Shown here: in pieces, positions 1 through 10,308 of the stretch
Layout of the letters: every line of letters starts with the position of its first letter
Numbering within the stretch: the stretch's first letter is position 1
Assembly (NCBI RefSeq): GCF_019649055.1
Contig: NW_026570313.1
Location: forward strand, 1 to 64,000
Origin: Paramacrobiotus metropolitanus
Taxonomy: Eukaryota > Tardigrada > Eutardigrada > Parachela > Macrobiotidae
Direction: 5' to 3'
Length of the DNA: 64,000 nt
The notes under the pieces: model-generated
What the model was told of the DNA's origin: nothing
Seen by the model: only the letters and a program-made list of their open reading frames with translations
Database searches by the model: none
Position numbers and translations under genes: made by a program

Positions 1-3000
1 TTTCGGTGGTTCCTTCAGATCCTTCTTCCTTTTCTTTGAGGCATTTGCCTTCAGACGTCTAAGAGTCCGTATTGTGCAGACCTTAATTTCGTCCTTGAAG
101 TCCTCGAAGTTGGGGACTTGGTCCAACTCTTCGTGTGGATCTTTGTCATCACTACGTTCGAGTGGCCATCTCGACAGGGCGTCCGCATTGTCGCAGAAAA
201 CTCCTGGCTTATACTCGATGGTTATGTCCCGTCCTTGTAAAGCCAGTGCCCATCTCGTTAGTCGAGGGTTGATGCCAGGTCGGTTTGACTCGCATCGGAG
301 CAGGTTCTGCAGTGCTCGGTGATCCGTTCTTACGGTGAATGGTCCGTGGTCGATGAAGTGCTTGAATTTCTGCACCGCCCATACCACGGCCAAACATTCC
401 CATTCGGTAACTCCATAGTTGAGTTCCGGTCCACGTAGGACTCGACTGGCGTAGGCGATTGGGTGATCGTCTTGTGAGATCACCGCGCCAAGTCCGGCTC
501 CGCTTGCGTCACATTCGATGACGGTCTTCTTGGTCGGGTCGAACTTCGCCAGTACAGGTGCTTCGGTTAGCGCCTTCTTAATGTCGTTGAACTCAGCCGT
601 GTGGGCTTCCGTCCAATCGAGCTTGATATTCTTATCCTTCCGGAGAGCTCGTACATTTTGAAGTTTTCTGAGCGTATCCTCGGATGAATTTCCGGTAGTA
701 GTTGGCCAGTCCGAGGAACGACCTAAGTTGCCGTTCAGTTCTCGGGCAGCTTTGTTCTGCGATACAGGCCACTTTCTCGTCATCGGTCTGGACTCCGTTT
801 TACTAAGAACATGTCCCAGGAACAGCAGTCTGTCCGTTCCGACCTCGCATTTGGAGGGTTTGACCGTAAATCCAGCATCACGGAGGCATTCGAGGGTTGC
901 TCGGAAAGCCTCAAGGAAGTCTTCGAACGTTTTGCCGAAGAAGATGATATCGTCAATGTAGGCGAACACACCCTTCTTCCGAGCTGATGCCGTGATTTTG
1001 TCCATATGCATTTGGAAAGTTGCTGGTCCGTTGCAGACTCCAAACGGCATACGGTTGAATCTCCACATACCTTCGGGTGTTACGAAGGTCGTGTAGTCCT
1101 TGGACTGTTCATCCATGGGAATTTGCCAAAAGCCGGACTGACAGTCTACCTTGCCGTAGTATTCCATTCCGGCACATCGGTCCAGTAGCTCGTCCGGGTT
1201 CGGTAGTGGGTAGTTGTTCTTTTTCGTAACTGCATTCAACTTGATATAGTTGATGCAGAAGCGTGTTCCTACCGTGCCGTCTCCGTTCCGTTTTGCGGCT
1301 AAGACGACGGGGAAGCTCCATGCAGCCGATGACGGTTCGATGACTCCTTGGTCGAGCATCTCTTGCACGTGCTTTTGGATGAATTCCCGTCCCTTCCAGC
1401 TTGTCCTGGTGGGGTTTATCTTAATTGGCTGTGCACCCTGGACATCAATGGTATGTGTTACCCCTTTGACGTCTCCGTAAGGTTTCTTCGAGGTCGGAAA
1501 TACGGTCCGGTAATCCCATGCAACGGCCTTCAGTTTGGCTAGTTGCTCGTCGGTTAAGTTTTTACTGAAGTTCATGGAGTCGATGATTCTTCGTCGCTCC
1601 TCTTGGGATTCCGTGTCTTCCTGCTCGACTTCAGCCGTGTTGACTCGTGCTTCTTCGACTTTTTGGTCGTCCGTCATCATTGTAAATGCTTCGGCTCGAC
1701 CCATCGGGGCACCTTTGCGTAAGGTCACCTCGCGATGAGTGTGGTTTGCCACCATGACGGTGAATCGTTTCCCGTCATGCTTAGTTACACCGTCCATGAA
1801 TTCGACTCCGTCTCGTTTGGGGTCGGATTCTCCTAGGTACATCAATTTCTGGTCCTTGGATACCGGTACGTCCAGGACGACTTCTACCATGGTTACGGCT
1901 CGAGGAATGAGTTTGACCTTCCGTTGGGCTCGGACTCCTGTTGCCTCGAAGACTTCGAATTGGGGTTTTGGCTTTGCTTCCCGAGTCGGGGGCCAAGTCT
2001 TCGCCACTCTGTGTGGGAGTTCCCATTCGACAAATGCGTTGTTGGTTTCCGGTTCATAGACATCAGCGTATTGCATATGTCCGAGTCGAACACCTTTCTT
2101 CAGCACCTTTGTTTGGTGAGTCGTGTTCTGAATGTTTATCCAGGCCGTGTCGTTTGTCGGTCGGATGTCGATCTTGGCTTCGATTGGCCGGATAGGTCGG
2201 ACTACCCGTTGTAGGGTAGAGAAGTAAATTGGTCTTCTCGGATCCATTGGTTTGGCCGTCCGTACCTTTATCGAACATGTTGACCATGCTGGGAGAGAGA
2301 CTCGCTCGCTGTTAAAGACGACTTGTCGGTCTAGCGCTTTCGTCTCTACGTGGGGATCCAGCTTTAGGTGGTGGACTTCTGGGCATTTGTTGTCCAGGTC
2401 CAACTCTTCAATCGTCGTTACTTTGGCAACTCGTGCCTTCCATGTGTTGAAGTGCTCCGACTTCTGTTGGTCGGTTAAGTTAGCCAAGGTCGGTTGTTCT
2501 GTTGACAACTGCTGGACCGCTAAGGTTGGAGGTCGGGAATCGTCTTCCTCCGGTTTACCTCCTCCAAATTCCCACAAAGCCTTAAGTTGGTCGAGTTCTT
2601 CCTGTTGTTCGGAATCGACTGGCTTCGGTTGTTCGGTTTGTTCCGGTTGCTCGACTATAAATTCTGTGTGAACTATAGTCCGCAATGCTGTAGTTAGCCG
2701 TACATCGTAGGTCGGTTCTTCGTCCTCCGATGACGAATCGCCCGAGTCGTTTATGCTCGGTTTATCCGTCCTACAGTGTCGGACTGACGGGTCGAATTCT
2801 TCGTCGTCTTCTTCGGATTCTTCCGAAGGTCGGTTATCGGAGTCAGTATCAGCCGAGTCGCTCGTACTCTGTATATCCGAGTCGTCCGACTGGTAATCTT
2901 TGTTTTCGACGGTTGTTCCGTCTTTTTGTCCGACTTGCGGCGTGTTGCCGACTGTCAGTTCGGCTTGGTCGACTTGTTCCGCCGTTTGGGTAGGTCGACT

Positions 3001-3972
3001 TGCTCCGTCCTGATTCTCAAGGTCGGTTGGTTGTGAGCCTATGTCGCTCAACCATCGGATGCTCGTCTGTTGGGGCTTCCGAAAGCGGTCTACCTTCCGC
3101 TCCTGTTGCGGAGGTGACGGTGACGACGGTCTGTCGTCCGACCAAGTTAGGTCGTGATGAGCCTTTATGGCCCGTACCACTCCGTCAATGTTGTCCTTGC
3201 AGATGGTACACTGGTAAGGTTTGTCGGTTTCCTCCAGGATTACGTCGTCCTGGGGTTTCGATGGGCTACTCACGAATTGCACTGTGGTCGGAGTATGCTC
3301 CTCAGTTGGCGGTAACGGGTCGGGAACATGTCGCGTTATAGCGGTGTCTTCGCCATACCGTTGCCAGAATGCGGTCGTTGACGATTCTCCGTGCAACTGA
3401 ACTCGCTGCATATAGGCAAAAAGTTGAAAGCCTAGTTCCTGGCAGGGCATTTCCAAAGGTCGTGGGACGGGGAGTCCGTATTCCATGTACTGTCGATGGA
3501 TCGGAATTCGTTCATCTTCCCATTCCCATGCTTCGTCCTCTATGTCGTTCATGAGGGCGATTACAGGTTCACACATTTGTTGTGCGTCCCGTATTTGCTC
3601 GTAAGTTACCGCTCCGTTCTGTCGCAGAGTGGTCACCATCTCCAACGTCCGTTGGTCGAGAAAGTGTCGAGCTCCCGAGAACCAAGTTCGGTACTTTTGT
3701 CGTACTCGTTCTAGGTTCTGGGCATCCGCTTCAGCGGGTGCCTCTGGTATCGGGATAGACTTCAGTACCGTCCTTGCCGTTCGTAGTGTACCGTTGCGTA
3801 TCCGTTTCTGATAGTGCTCTATCACGTTGTGGAGTGCTAGTTCCTCCAACAGAGTGCGGTTCGTATCCCGGCAATCGCGGCAGATTTTACGTGTGGAGTT
3901 CGCCGGGTGATCAAGCCGACTAATCCGAGCTTCGTTTCCTACCGTGTCCGATGCCTCTGGTATCGGGATAGA
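1..3972 (-). pseudogene. pol: Gypsy-1 pol: linker, reverse transcriptase and RNase H, runs off window
   Basis: Copies element RNA into DNA. One frame is open from the stop at 3973-3975 to the window edge. It starts with an acidic, low-complexity linker holding two CxxC pairs (about 3862-3890 and 3195-3225). RT follows from about 1500: a PSSAAWSFPVVL-type finger, VDCQSGFWQI, the MPFGVCNGPATFQ stretch and the active site YIDD at about 949-960. RNase H has ECDASGAG near 495-516, TDHRAL near 320-340 and DNADALSRWP at 163-192. About 42 codons between about 798 and 672 are out of frame with the RT thumb: the recognisable FLGLANYYRKF stretch lies in the neighbouring frame, so two compensating indels flank it while the host frame stays open. 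No ATG is needed because it was probably made as part of a polyprotein. Confidence 0.88.
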
Positions 3973-3990
3973 CTACACTACCGTCTTTCC
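3739..3990 (-). repeat. Short direct duplication that carries the Gypsy-1 pol stop
   Basis: A segment of about 38 bases around 3739-3777 recurs with few changes at 3952-3990, both containing ctctggtatcgggatagac. In the first copy the critical codon on the minus strand is AAG (Lys); in the second it is TAG, the stop at 3973-3975. Confidence 0.85.
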
Positions 3991-5117
3991 TTCCGGTTGT
4001 TCCGGAATTGGAATTGGTGTAAGAATAAAAGTGAACTTCGAATGCAGGTAGTCGCATCCGAGTAGCACTGGGATATCCGCTTCGGTCGGCTGGACATGGA
4101 ATGTGTGATGGCTAGTAAAGCCCTGCATTGTTACAGGTGCCGTACAGCAGTGTGACACTACAAAGGCGACTTGTCCGCCCACTCCAAGTATTTTGGTGTA
4201 ATGTCCGAGGGTTGCATCGTTAAACCGTTCCTCTCGCAAAACCGTTGTTCGATGAGCGAAGTCTCCGCTCCGGTATCTAACATCGCCATTGTGGGCGTGG
4301 ATCCGACTTGGATTTCGTGTGTCCAAGCTCGAACTGTTTTCGGTTTCTTATGCGTTCCCTTCTCAAAGGTTACTTCCCGTATCGTTGGTTTGATGGGAAT
4401 TAGTGACACCGGTCCGTGGTCGGCTGGCTGTTGGGTTGAACTTTGTGTAAGTTCGACTCCGACTTCACGCGCTTCCTGTACCTCAGGTCGGTTAGCTACT
4501 CCGTCCTCCGGTAATTTGGCGGTTCGGAACCGTTGTGCCTGAGCCAGTATCCGTTCCTCAATTGAGTCGTCTGTTGGTCTCAATTTCGACCACGTATAGT
4601 CGATGTTGAGGAATGTTCGAGAACTGGCTATCGTTCTAGCTGGTCGCTCTTTTGGCTGGAAGAGGTCCGCTTCTCCCGGCCGAGAGTAGACGGGTACCTG
4701 TGCTTCCAATGGGACTGTTTCCCATTCCTCGACTTCTCCTTCCGATTCTTCGGTGAGGTCGATGGCTGCCATTGTTGCAGCGTATCTATCCGTTGCGCGT
4801 CCGGATGATACATTGGGGAAGTTTCTGTTGCCCCGGTGCGTGAATCGGCATCCCGGTCCTCCGCGTCTTGGGCATCGTCTGGCCTGCTCGGTTGAGTTTA
4901 TCCTCACCGGCAATCCGGTCCAACTTCCGTGGCCGGGCCGTACTACGTCACTTTGTGTGACGGACGGCGCAGTCGCTTTGTTCGCACTGCTTAGGTCGGG
5001 CAATTTCTGCGTTCCGACCTCCGACGTTCCAGCTTCGAATCGAGGGGCTGGGTCGGTCGCCTCGAGTGCTTGTTGCATCCCGGGCCACGCTTCGACGGTG
5101 CCATTGTTGGCGTACAC
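3973..5117 (-). pseudogene. Gypsy-1 pol: retropepsin-like protease segment, frameshifted
   Basis: Aspartic protease that would cut the element's polyprotein. The active-site motif MLDTGAETSL is near 4270-4290 in one frame (open 4158-5117). The C-terminal half, with the family motif LLGCDYL near 4045-4067, is in the next frame (open 3973-4326). The switch falls near 4195, inside the protease domain, so it is better read as a mutation than as programmed frameshifting, which normally sits upstream of the domain. The second frame ends at a TAG (3973-3975) and the same frame then continues open into the RT part. Upstream of the protease lies an acidic, Glu/Thr-rich stretch. Confidence 0.8.
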
Positions 5118-5131
5118 GCCAAGCTGAGCAG

Positions 5132-5632
5132 CTAACTTCGAGCCGTCTCTGCCTCCTTTGTGGAGTCGATATCGCTTGCGAAATCCTCCTCGGAGCTGTT
5201 TTCGTTCAGTCCGAGTAGTTGGAGGATAGTGGCTACCTGTTGGTAGCCTTCCTCTATCGTTGTAGGAAAGTTCGGTTCGTTCCGAGCTTCCGATGTTCCA
5301 GCGCCTAGTCGATGCGCTGGATCAGTTCGGCCGGGCATTTCTTGCGTTCCGGTCCGGATCTCGATTTCACCATTGTTGATGGAAATTCCGAGTTCGGCTG
5401 CCTTAATTCGAGCAGCTTCTGCCTCCTTTGTAGAGGCGGACAGTGCCGTAAGAAGTTCGTCTTCCGTGCAACTGATCCAATCCAGTCCTAATGTGTTTAG
5501 GACTGTTACGATCCGTTGTTGTAACGGATCTAAGTTCGGCTCATTCCGGGAAGTTAGCGGCTGATTAGTGGGGTTATCCTTGTCCGGTGGTTCGGTCGGA
5601 TGTTGGAGGTCGAATGAGTCACCGGAGCTCAT
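5132..5632 (-). CDS. Gypsy-1 pol N-terminal ORF
   Basis: A 166-residue acidic ORF. Its ATG overlaps the gag stop as ATGA (5629-5632), the arrangement used for stop-restart translation or a small frame change between gag and pol. It holds one full and one partial copy of a segment of about 90 residues: a TLGLDW/LLGLNE-type start, then STKEAE, then LGAGTSEA. The rest of the second copy continues past the stop at 5132 in another frame, so a one-base deletion near 5130 probably cut what was one ORF with the protease segment. No function is recognised for the repeated segment. Confidence 0.65.
   Translation of the reverse strand: MSSGDSFDLQHPTEPPDKDNPTNQPLTSRNEPNLDPLQQRIVTVLNTLGLDWISCTEDELLTALSASTKEAEAARIKAAELGISINNGEIEIRTGTQEMPGRTDPAHRLGAGTSEARNEPNFPTTIEEGYQQVATILQLLGLNENSSEEDFASDIDSTKEAETARS
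5140..5460 (-). repeat. Diverged 275-base direct duplication in Gypsy-1 pol start
   Basis: The stretch at about 5417-5455 (tctgcctcctttgtagaggc) recurs at about 5142-5180 (tctgcctcctttgtggagtc), and the flanking coding sequence follows the same order. The unit is about 275 bases, that is about 90 codons. Confidence 0.7.
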
Positions 5633-8600
5633 CGACCTTGGGCGTTTCCCGGGGAGTTACTCCGAGCCGGCCCATTGTTGGGTGGCGTCGAGTTTAGCGA
5701 CTGGCGGGGCGGCAACGGTTCTCTGTATGCCGGGGAACCTTGTTGGTTCCCACCGCTATTGTTGCGGTTTCCGCCATTCCCCTGGCCGGGCGACCGGTTT
5801 CTGTTACCGGGGCTACCCGAGCCTCCTGCCTGTTGGCGTTGGCGCGGCGGGGGCACGATGTCCTTCCAGAAGGGATTCACCGAGCCTACCGGGCCATTCG
5901 TCGAGTATCGGCGGTACCAATCGTCGTACCACCGAAGGTTCGGATTGTTATCCGAGCCATAGATGCAGCGCGACTCGTCATGGTTATTGAACATGCAGTG
6001 CCTGCACCGGAAGGACTTGTCCTTTGTCCACTGGAAGAAGGCTGCCTCCATCTTATCAACGTACGATGTCCCTTGCCGAGCACCTTGTTGTGCTTGGGGA
6101 GGTCGGTTGCCTTGTGGGCCGCCGCCTCCGCCGCGGTTAGGGAAGTTCCCACGGCCGCGATTCCCGCCGCCGCGTCCTTTTCCGCGACCATAGCCTCCGC
6201 CGCTGTATCCTTGGGGGGGATACTGTCCGTATGCGGAGTACCCCTGGTTAGGGTTCTGTCCGTAACCGAAACCTGTGTTGTTTTGGTTACTGCCCGAGCT
6301 ATATCCTGGGCCGCCGTAGTTGTTAACGGGGGCTCCAACTCCAGGTGCCGGGGGATTCAGGTTCGCTGTTGCCGCGCCTGCCCACGTCTGTTGCTGGACT
6401 GGTGCTTGTTGCACCGGTGGCGTCGGGGCCGGACTTAGTTGTCCGTACTGTGCCGTCGGGGTTTGATATCCCGGCATCATGTGTGGCTGATACACAGTCT
6501 GTTGTGGTATCGCCGGAGGTGGAGTCGGGACAGGTGCAGGTGTTGCTGCCCGAACTCTAGCGTAGTCGCTGTCACGCGACTTGCGTACCTCATACATTTC
6601 TTTGCCGTTGACGAAGTCCCGCAGGTAGTCGCGGAACTCGATCGGCGTCGCCGGCATCCTGATTTCCAGGGCCGCCCGCAGTTTGGGTTCATGAACGTTC
6701 TCCTTAAGGTGGTACAGTATGATTTGGTCTGTGACCGTCGGGACTTGGGACTTCATGAACATCATTGCGTCGTAGTATTGTTCCGGCGTTTCTTCGCCGA
6801 AACGGAATATCCGTTTGTTAATCCTGGATATCATGTTCACTTCTTTGTTTTTGTCCGCAAATCTCTGCTCGAATTTGGTCAACCATAAGTTGACTGGCCA
6901 TCCGCCGAGTGGTTCTCCGGCGGCTTCGAGAGTATGCCATTCTTTCGCTTGGCCGTCCAGTTCGGCTATCAAGTCGGACATGAAGGTCTGATCGTCTTCA
7001 TACCATCGTTGGGCTTGACGATACAGGCTTCGAATTTGCTTAAGCCACCCATGAAGTTTGGTGTGGTCCCCATCGAACGGTGGTAAGGGTTGCCGACGTC
7101 CGTGGGCTATTGCTCGTACCAAAGCAACGTGTGCTGGGTTTTGCTCCAGGGGGTTTGGGTGTGCCGCCGGCGCAGCTTGTTGTGCAGCCGGGGCGGGTGG
7201 TGGATTGACGTATGGCATGTGACCTTGTTGGTCTTCGTACGCCTCCTGTTGGTAGGCATCGTCATCATGGCTTTCGTATCCGTCCTGTTGCGGATGCCGA
7301 GCCTGAGCCTGGTCTACGTGACGAGGCTGTTGCGGCTGTCCTCCATACTGTTGTGGAAGGGGCGCTCGATTTTGTCTCGGCGCCGGCGGATAGAATCCGC
7401 TCGGTTGATCGTAGACTCTTCCATACCGGTCGGGCTGTGTTCCCTGAGCCGGCATCCGACTCTGTGTAGGTCGGTTTGGAGGCCTCCGGCCTTGCTGGTC
7501 GGAGCTGTCTTCTCCGTTTCGTCCGTCCTGCTGCTGGTCGGCCGTGTTGAATGACCGAGCTCGCCCGCGTTCAAGGTCGAACTGCGGGTTCTGGCGGAGC
7601 AAGTTCGGGTTGGAGTTCGTCCGTGGCGGGCGGTATGCCTCCATGCCAGGTCTTGGTGGTTGGATTGGGAGACGTGAGGAATCCGTTGTCCGATCTCCCC
7701 TCGTATTAGGTACCGGCGCGTACATTGTTGTCCGCGTCGCGTACGAGGTGCTAGTATACGCACCGGCCGACGTCGTTGTCGCCACGTTCGTCGTTGGCAC
7801 TCGTGGTGCCGCAGTCGACGTGTTGTGTTCCGGTTCCGGAGCACTCGGTACTGCTGGTGGTTGTGGGATTGTTCCCACACTCGGGTCGGTTGTTACGACT
7901 CCGACGAAGTAGGAGGTGTTGTTCTCCTTCTTCATCATTTCCTGAGTCGGGTTAATTCCCCACAGGATGTCACTGATCGTTCGTGACGGCTGTTGATCCT
8001 GTGCCATGGACGTCCGGTATGAAGGAGGTTCAGCCCGACTTTGCTCCCGGTATGAAGGGAGTTCGACCTGGCTTTGTTCCAGGTGTGAGGTAAGTTCGAC
8101 CTGGCTTTGTTCCAAGTGTTTCTTTTCCTCCCTCAGGCACCGTGTCTCGGTGTCCATCTCGTCCATTTGCCTCATCATTTCCGTGAGGTTGCGGGCGGCT
8201 TGTTCGCCGAATTCGTACAGCTCGATTTCGCGGGCTTCCAGGTAAAGGATGCGGCTGTGTTGCGCCTCGTTTACCTTTTGAGCCTCATTCAGGTTATACT
8301 CAAGTTGAGCTCGGAGTTTTTGTTCCTCCTTAAGGACTTGGTTCAGTCCATGGACCTGGTCGGCTAGCTGGGCGTTTGCTTCCACCAGGTCGACGTCGGC
8401 TGTCCTTTGGTTAGGAAAGCCCATGTCCCGAGCGTTCGCGTCGATGAACCGTCGTCCCATTCTGGTGAAGACGAGTTCGATTTCCGACTCGAGCTCGTCG
8501 ACTCTGTGTGTTAGGCGGTCGATCTCGTCGTCGGCCTTCTTCAGTTCCACCACGTATCTATCGACTTCGTTTCGATAGACCTCGGCTTCTTCGTTGGCCG

Positions 8601-10308
8601 TGTTGAGTTGCTGGTGGAACGCTCCGGCTGCCTGCTCCGACTCGACCAGTGCGGTCTGTACATCGGCCAGGTCTTTTTGGGCTTCTTCGAGCGCTTTGTT
8701 CGCTTCGGCGAGTTCTCGGTTCAACTCGTGGACCGCATCCATGGATCGATCCAACATGCCCTTGAGTGTAGTAGCTTCGTCGATGTCATGCCGACACGGT
8801 TGGTCGGTACGCTTCAGTATGGCATTGAGCCGATCGATCTCCCGTTGTTGGATGGCGATGCCTTTGTTGGCGTCGGCCATTTCGCGTTCCCATTTGCTTC
8901 GTTCGAGCCGATGGGTATCTTCCGAGTTTCGGAGCGATTTTCCCGCCGAGTCGATAATTCTGTCTGCCAAAGCGATCTGAGTGATCAGTCTACGGCATCT
9001 CGAGCGGAGTAGGTCAAAGTCTACGATCCTTTCGGGCGGTGTTGCCGCTATCCACTTCTCGGCCGTATATTCGAGTGTACTGGCCTGGTAGGTGAGGTCG
9101 TCCTGGTTGGACTTCACCGGTGTTGTGAAGAATCCGTCCGCACTGTTCGGTCTTGACACCTTTGTTGTGTCAAAGACTTCGTCGTTCGGTGTCGGGGTTC
9201 TTTCGCTACCAAGTTCGCCAGGTTCGAACATTAACGGTGATGGTCGGATCTTCAGGTCGACTGGTCGACTTTGTGTCGCCTTGGTCGGCTTCGCCGTTTG
9301 TTGAGCTTCAGTTACTCGAGTCGGCTCGCATCCAGTTGGCGAAGGTCGGCTCAACGGTGAGATAACCCGTTCGTTGGGTGCTGGTATGCTAGTCGGCGAT
9401 CCAGCTGGGCGAGGGCCGCTTCGTGGCGGTACCTCGGAGTCTTTCGTTCCACTTGGTGATATGGTTAGCTGGACGGCCAAATCCGACTTTGTGTCGGTTG
9501 GTTGCCGTTCCAGACTAGTCGGTTGCTTGTTGCCGACTTCCATCTGTGGATCCACTGTGGCCGGTTTCAGCTGACCGACCCTCTCAATTGGTGAAATCCT
9601 TCCGACCTGTGTGGTCGGTTGGACGTTGCCGGCTTCTGTTGTCGGCTTATCCATTCCGGTCGAGGTCGGTTGTTCGACCTCTCGAGTTTGGGGCAGGTCG
9701 GCCTGCTGTTGACCGACTTCTCTTGCCGGCGGCTGGTCGACCCTTTGTTGGTCGGCCACCGTAGTCGGTTGTTGTTCGCCAACCTGCTTAGTCGGAGATT
9801 TTCGCTCGGCCTGTGTGGTCGGCGATTTCCTTCCGACTTGGTTAGTTGGAACATCCGTGTTGGACGAGGTCGGCTTCGGCACTGCTTCCGTCCTGTTGGG
9901 TGAATGCCGTCCGAGCTCGGTTGTCTTTGTGGCTACCGAGCCTTGAGCTGTGTGTGAGCTCGATTCCAGGTCGGTATGAGACAATGTAGTCTCCACTTGC
10001 GGTTGTTCTACATCCCCCTTGGTCGGGTGGGACGGGGCTGCCATGTCAGCTGGGGTTTCCAGGAATGTTTTATCCCTGGCGTCCTCGAAACTGTCATCCG
10101 AGGTTGGATTCGAGTCGGCAAGGAGGATGCGTTCGTTGCGTCTCTCCTTTGCCTCGGCCGACTTAGTCGAGTCGGTTGAGGACGGCTGACTTTTGTCTTG
10201 ACCGGCGTATCGAAGTGAGTACTTCCCGGTCATGTTCGCACGCCGAGAATAGTCCGTGTTGAACTTTCTCGCGTACTGATCTTCTCGAGGATTCGACATT
10301 GTTGTCAA
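5629..10308 (-). CDS. gag: Gypsy-1 gag polyprotein, 1559 residues, with coiled coil and zinc knuckle
   Basis: Structural protein of the element particle; intact over 1559 codons, several times the usual Gypsy gag of about 300-500. Order: residues 1-430 low-complexity, rich in Pro/Thr/Gln with repeated PTT and SPT words; about 436-730 a long heptad-rich coiled coil; three to four 11-residue repeats (EQSQVEL type); a Pro/Gln linker; about 1066-1245 a retrotransposon gag core (PPFDGDHTKLHGWLKQ and a WLTKFEQRF stretch); Gln/Pro- and Gly-rich RGG-like segments; then a CX2CX4HX4C zinc knuckle (CRHCMFNNHDESRC) near residue 1430, followed by an Arg/Asn/Gly-rich tail. The knuckle and RGG tail should bind RNA. 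MSNPRED four codons in is an alternative start. Long plus-strand ORFs here are antisense shadows. Confidence 0.9.
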   Translation of the reverse strand: MTTMSNPREDQYARKFNTDYSRRANMTGKYSLRYAGQDKSQPSSTDSTKSAEAKERRNERILLADSNPTSDDSFEDARDKTFLETPADMAAPSHPTKGDVEQPQVETTLSHTDLESSSHTAQGSVATKTTELGRHSPNRTEAVPKPTSSNTDVPTNQVGRKSPTTQAERKSPTKQVGEQQPTTVADQQRVDQPPAREVGQQQADLPQTREVEQPTSTGMDKPTTEAGNVQPTTQVGRISPIERVGQLKPATVDPQMEVGNKQPTSLERQPTDTKSDLAVQLTISPSGTKDSEVPPRSGPRPAGSPTSIPAPNERVISPLSRPSPTGCEPTRVTEAQQTAKPTKATQSRPVDLKIRPSPLMFEPGELGSERTPTPNDEVFDTTKVSRPNSADGFFTTPVKSNQDDLTYQASTLEYTAEKWIAATPPERIVDFDLLRSRCRRLITQIALADRIIDSAGKSLRNSEDTHRLERSKWEREMADANKGIAIQQREIDRLNAILKRTDQPCRHDIDEATTLKGMLDRSMDAVHELNRELAEANKALEEAQKDLADVQTALVESEQAAGAFHQQLNTANEEAEVYRNEVDRYVVELKKADDEIDRLTHRVDELESEIELVFTRMGRRFIDANARDMGFPNQRTADVDLVEANAQLADQVHGLNQVLKEEQKLRAQLEYNLNEAQKVNEAQHSRILYLEAREIELYEFGEQAARNLTEMMRQMDEMDTETRCLREEKKHLEQSQVELTSHLEQSQVELPSYREQSRAEPPSYRTSMAQDQQPSRTISDILWGINPTQEMMKKENNTSYFVGVVTTDPSVGTIPQPPAVPSAPEPEHNTSTAAPRVPTTNVATTTSAGAYTSTSYATRTTMYAPVPNTRGDRTTDSSRLPIQPPRPGMEAYRPPRTNSNPNLLRQNPQFDLERGRARSFNTADQQQDGRNGEDSSDQQGRRPPNRPTQSRMPAQGTQPDRYGRVYDQPSGFYPPAPRQNRAPLPQQYGGQPQQPRHVDQAQARHPQQDGYESHDDDAYQQEAYEDQQGHMPYVNPPPAPAAQQAAPAAHPNPLEQNPAHVALVRAIAHGRRQPLPPFDGDHTKLHGWLKQIRSLYRQAQRWYEDDQTFMSDLIAELDGQAKEWHTLEAAGEPLGGWPVNLWLTKFEQRFADKNKEVNMISRINKRIFRFGEETPEQYYDAMMFMKSQVPTVTDQIILYHLKENVHEPKLRAALEIRMPATPIEFRDYLRDFVNGKEMYEVRKSRDSDYARVRAATPAPVPTPPPAIPQQTVYQPHMMPGYQTPTAQYGQLSPAPTPPVQQAPVQQQTWAGAATANLNPPAPGVGAPVNNYGGPGYSSGSNQNNTGFGYGQNPNQGYSAYGQYPPQGYSGGGYGRGKGRGGGNRGRGNFPNRGGGGGPQGNRPPQAQQGARQGTSYVDKMEAAFFQWTKDKSFRCRHCMFNNHDESRCIYGSDNNPNLRWYDDWYRRYSTNGPVGSVNPFWKDIVPPPRQRQQAGGSGSPGNRNRSPGQGNGGNRNNSGGNQQGSPAYREPLPPRQSLNSTPPNNGPARSNSPGNAQGR
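8018..8118 (-). repeat. 33-base tandem repeat inside Gypsy-1 gag
   Basis: Three to four copies of a 33-base unit coding an 11-residue word of the type LEQSQVELxSx, directly after the coiled coil. Copies differ by a few bases. The period keeps the frame. Confidence 0.85.

Noticed and set aside
4158-4326. Programmed frameshift between Gypsy-1 protease frames
   Set aside because: The shift falls inside the protease domain and no slippery heptamer with a downstream stem was seen; mutation is simpler.
5740-6438. 232-codon plus-strand ORF
   Set aside because: It lies wholly antisense to the gag knuckle/RGG region and has no motifs; it arises from GC-rich low complexity.
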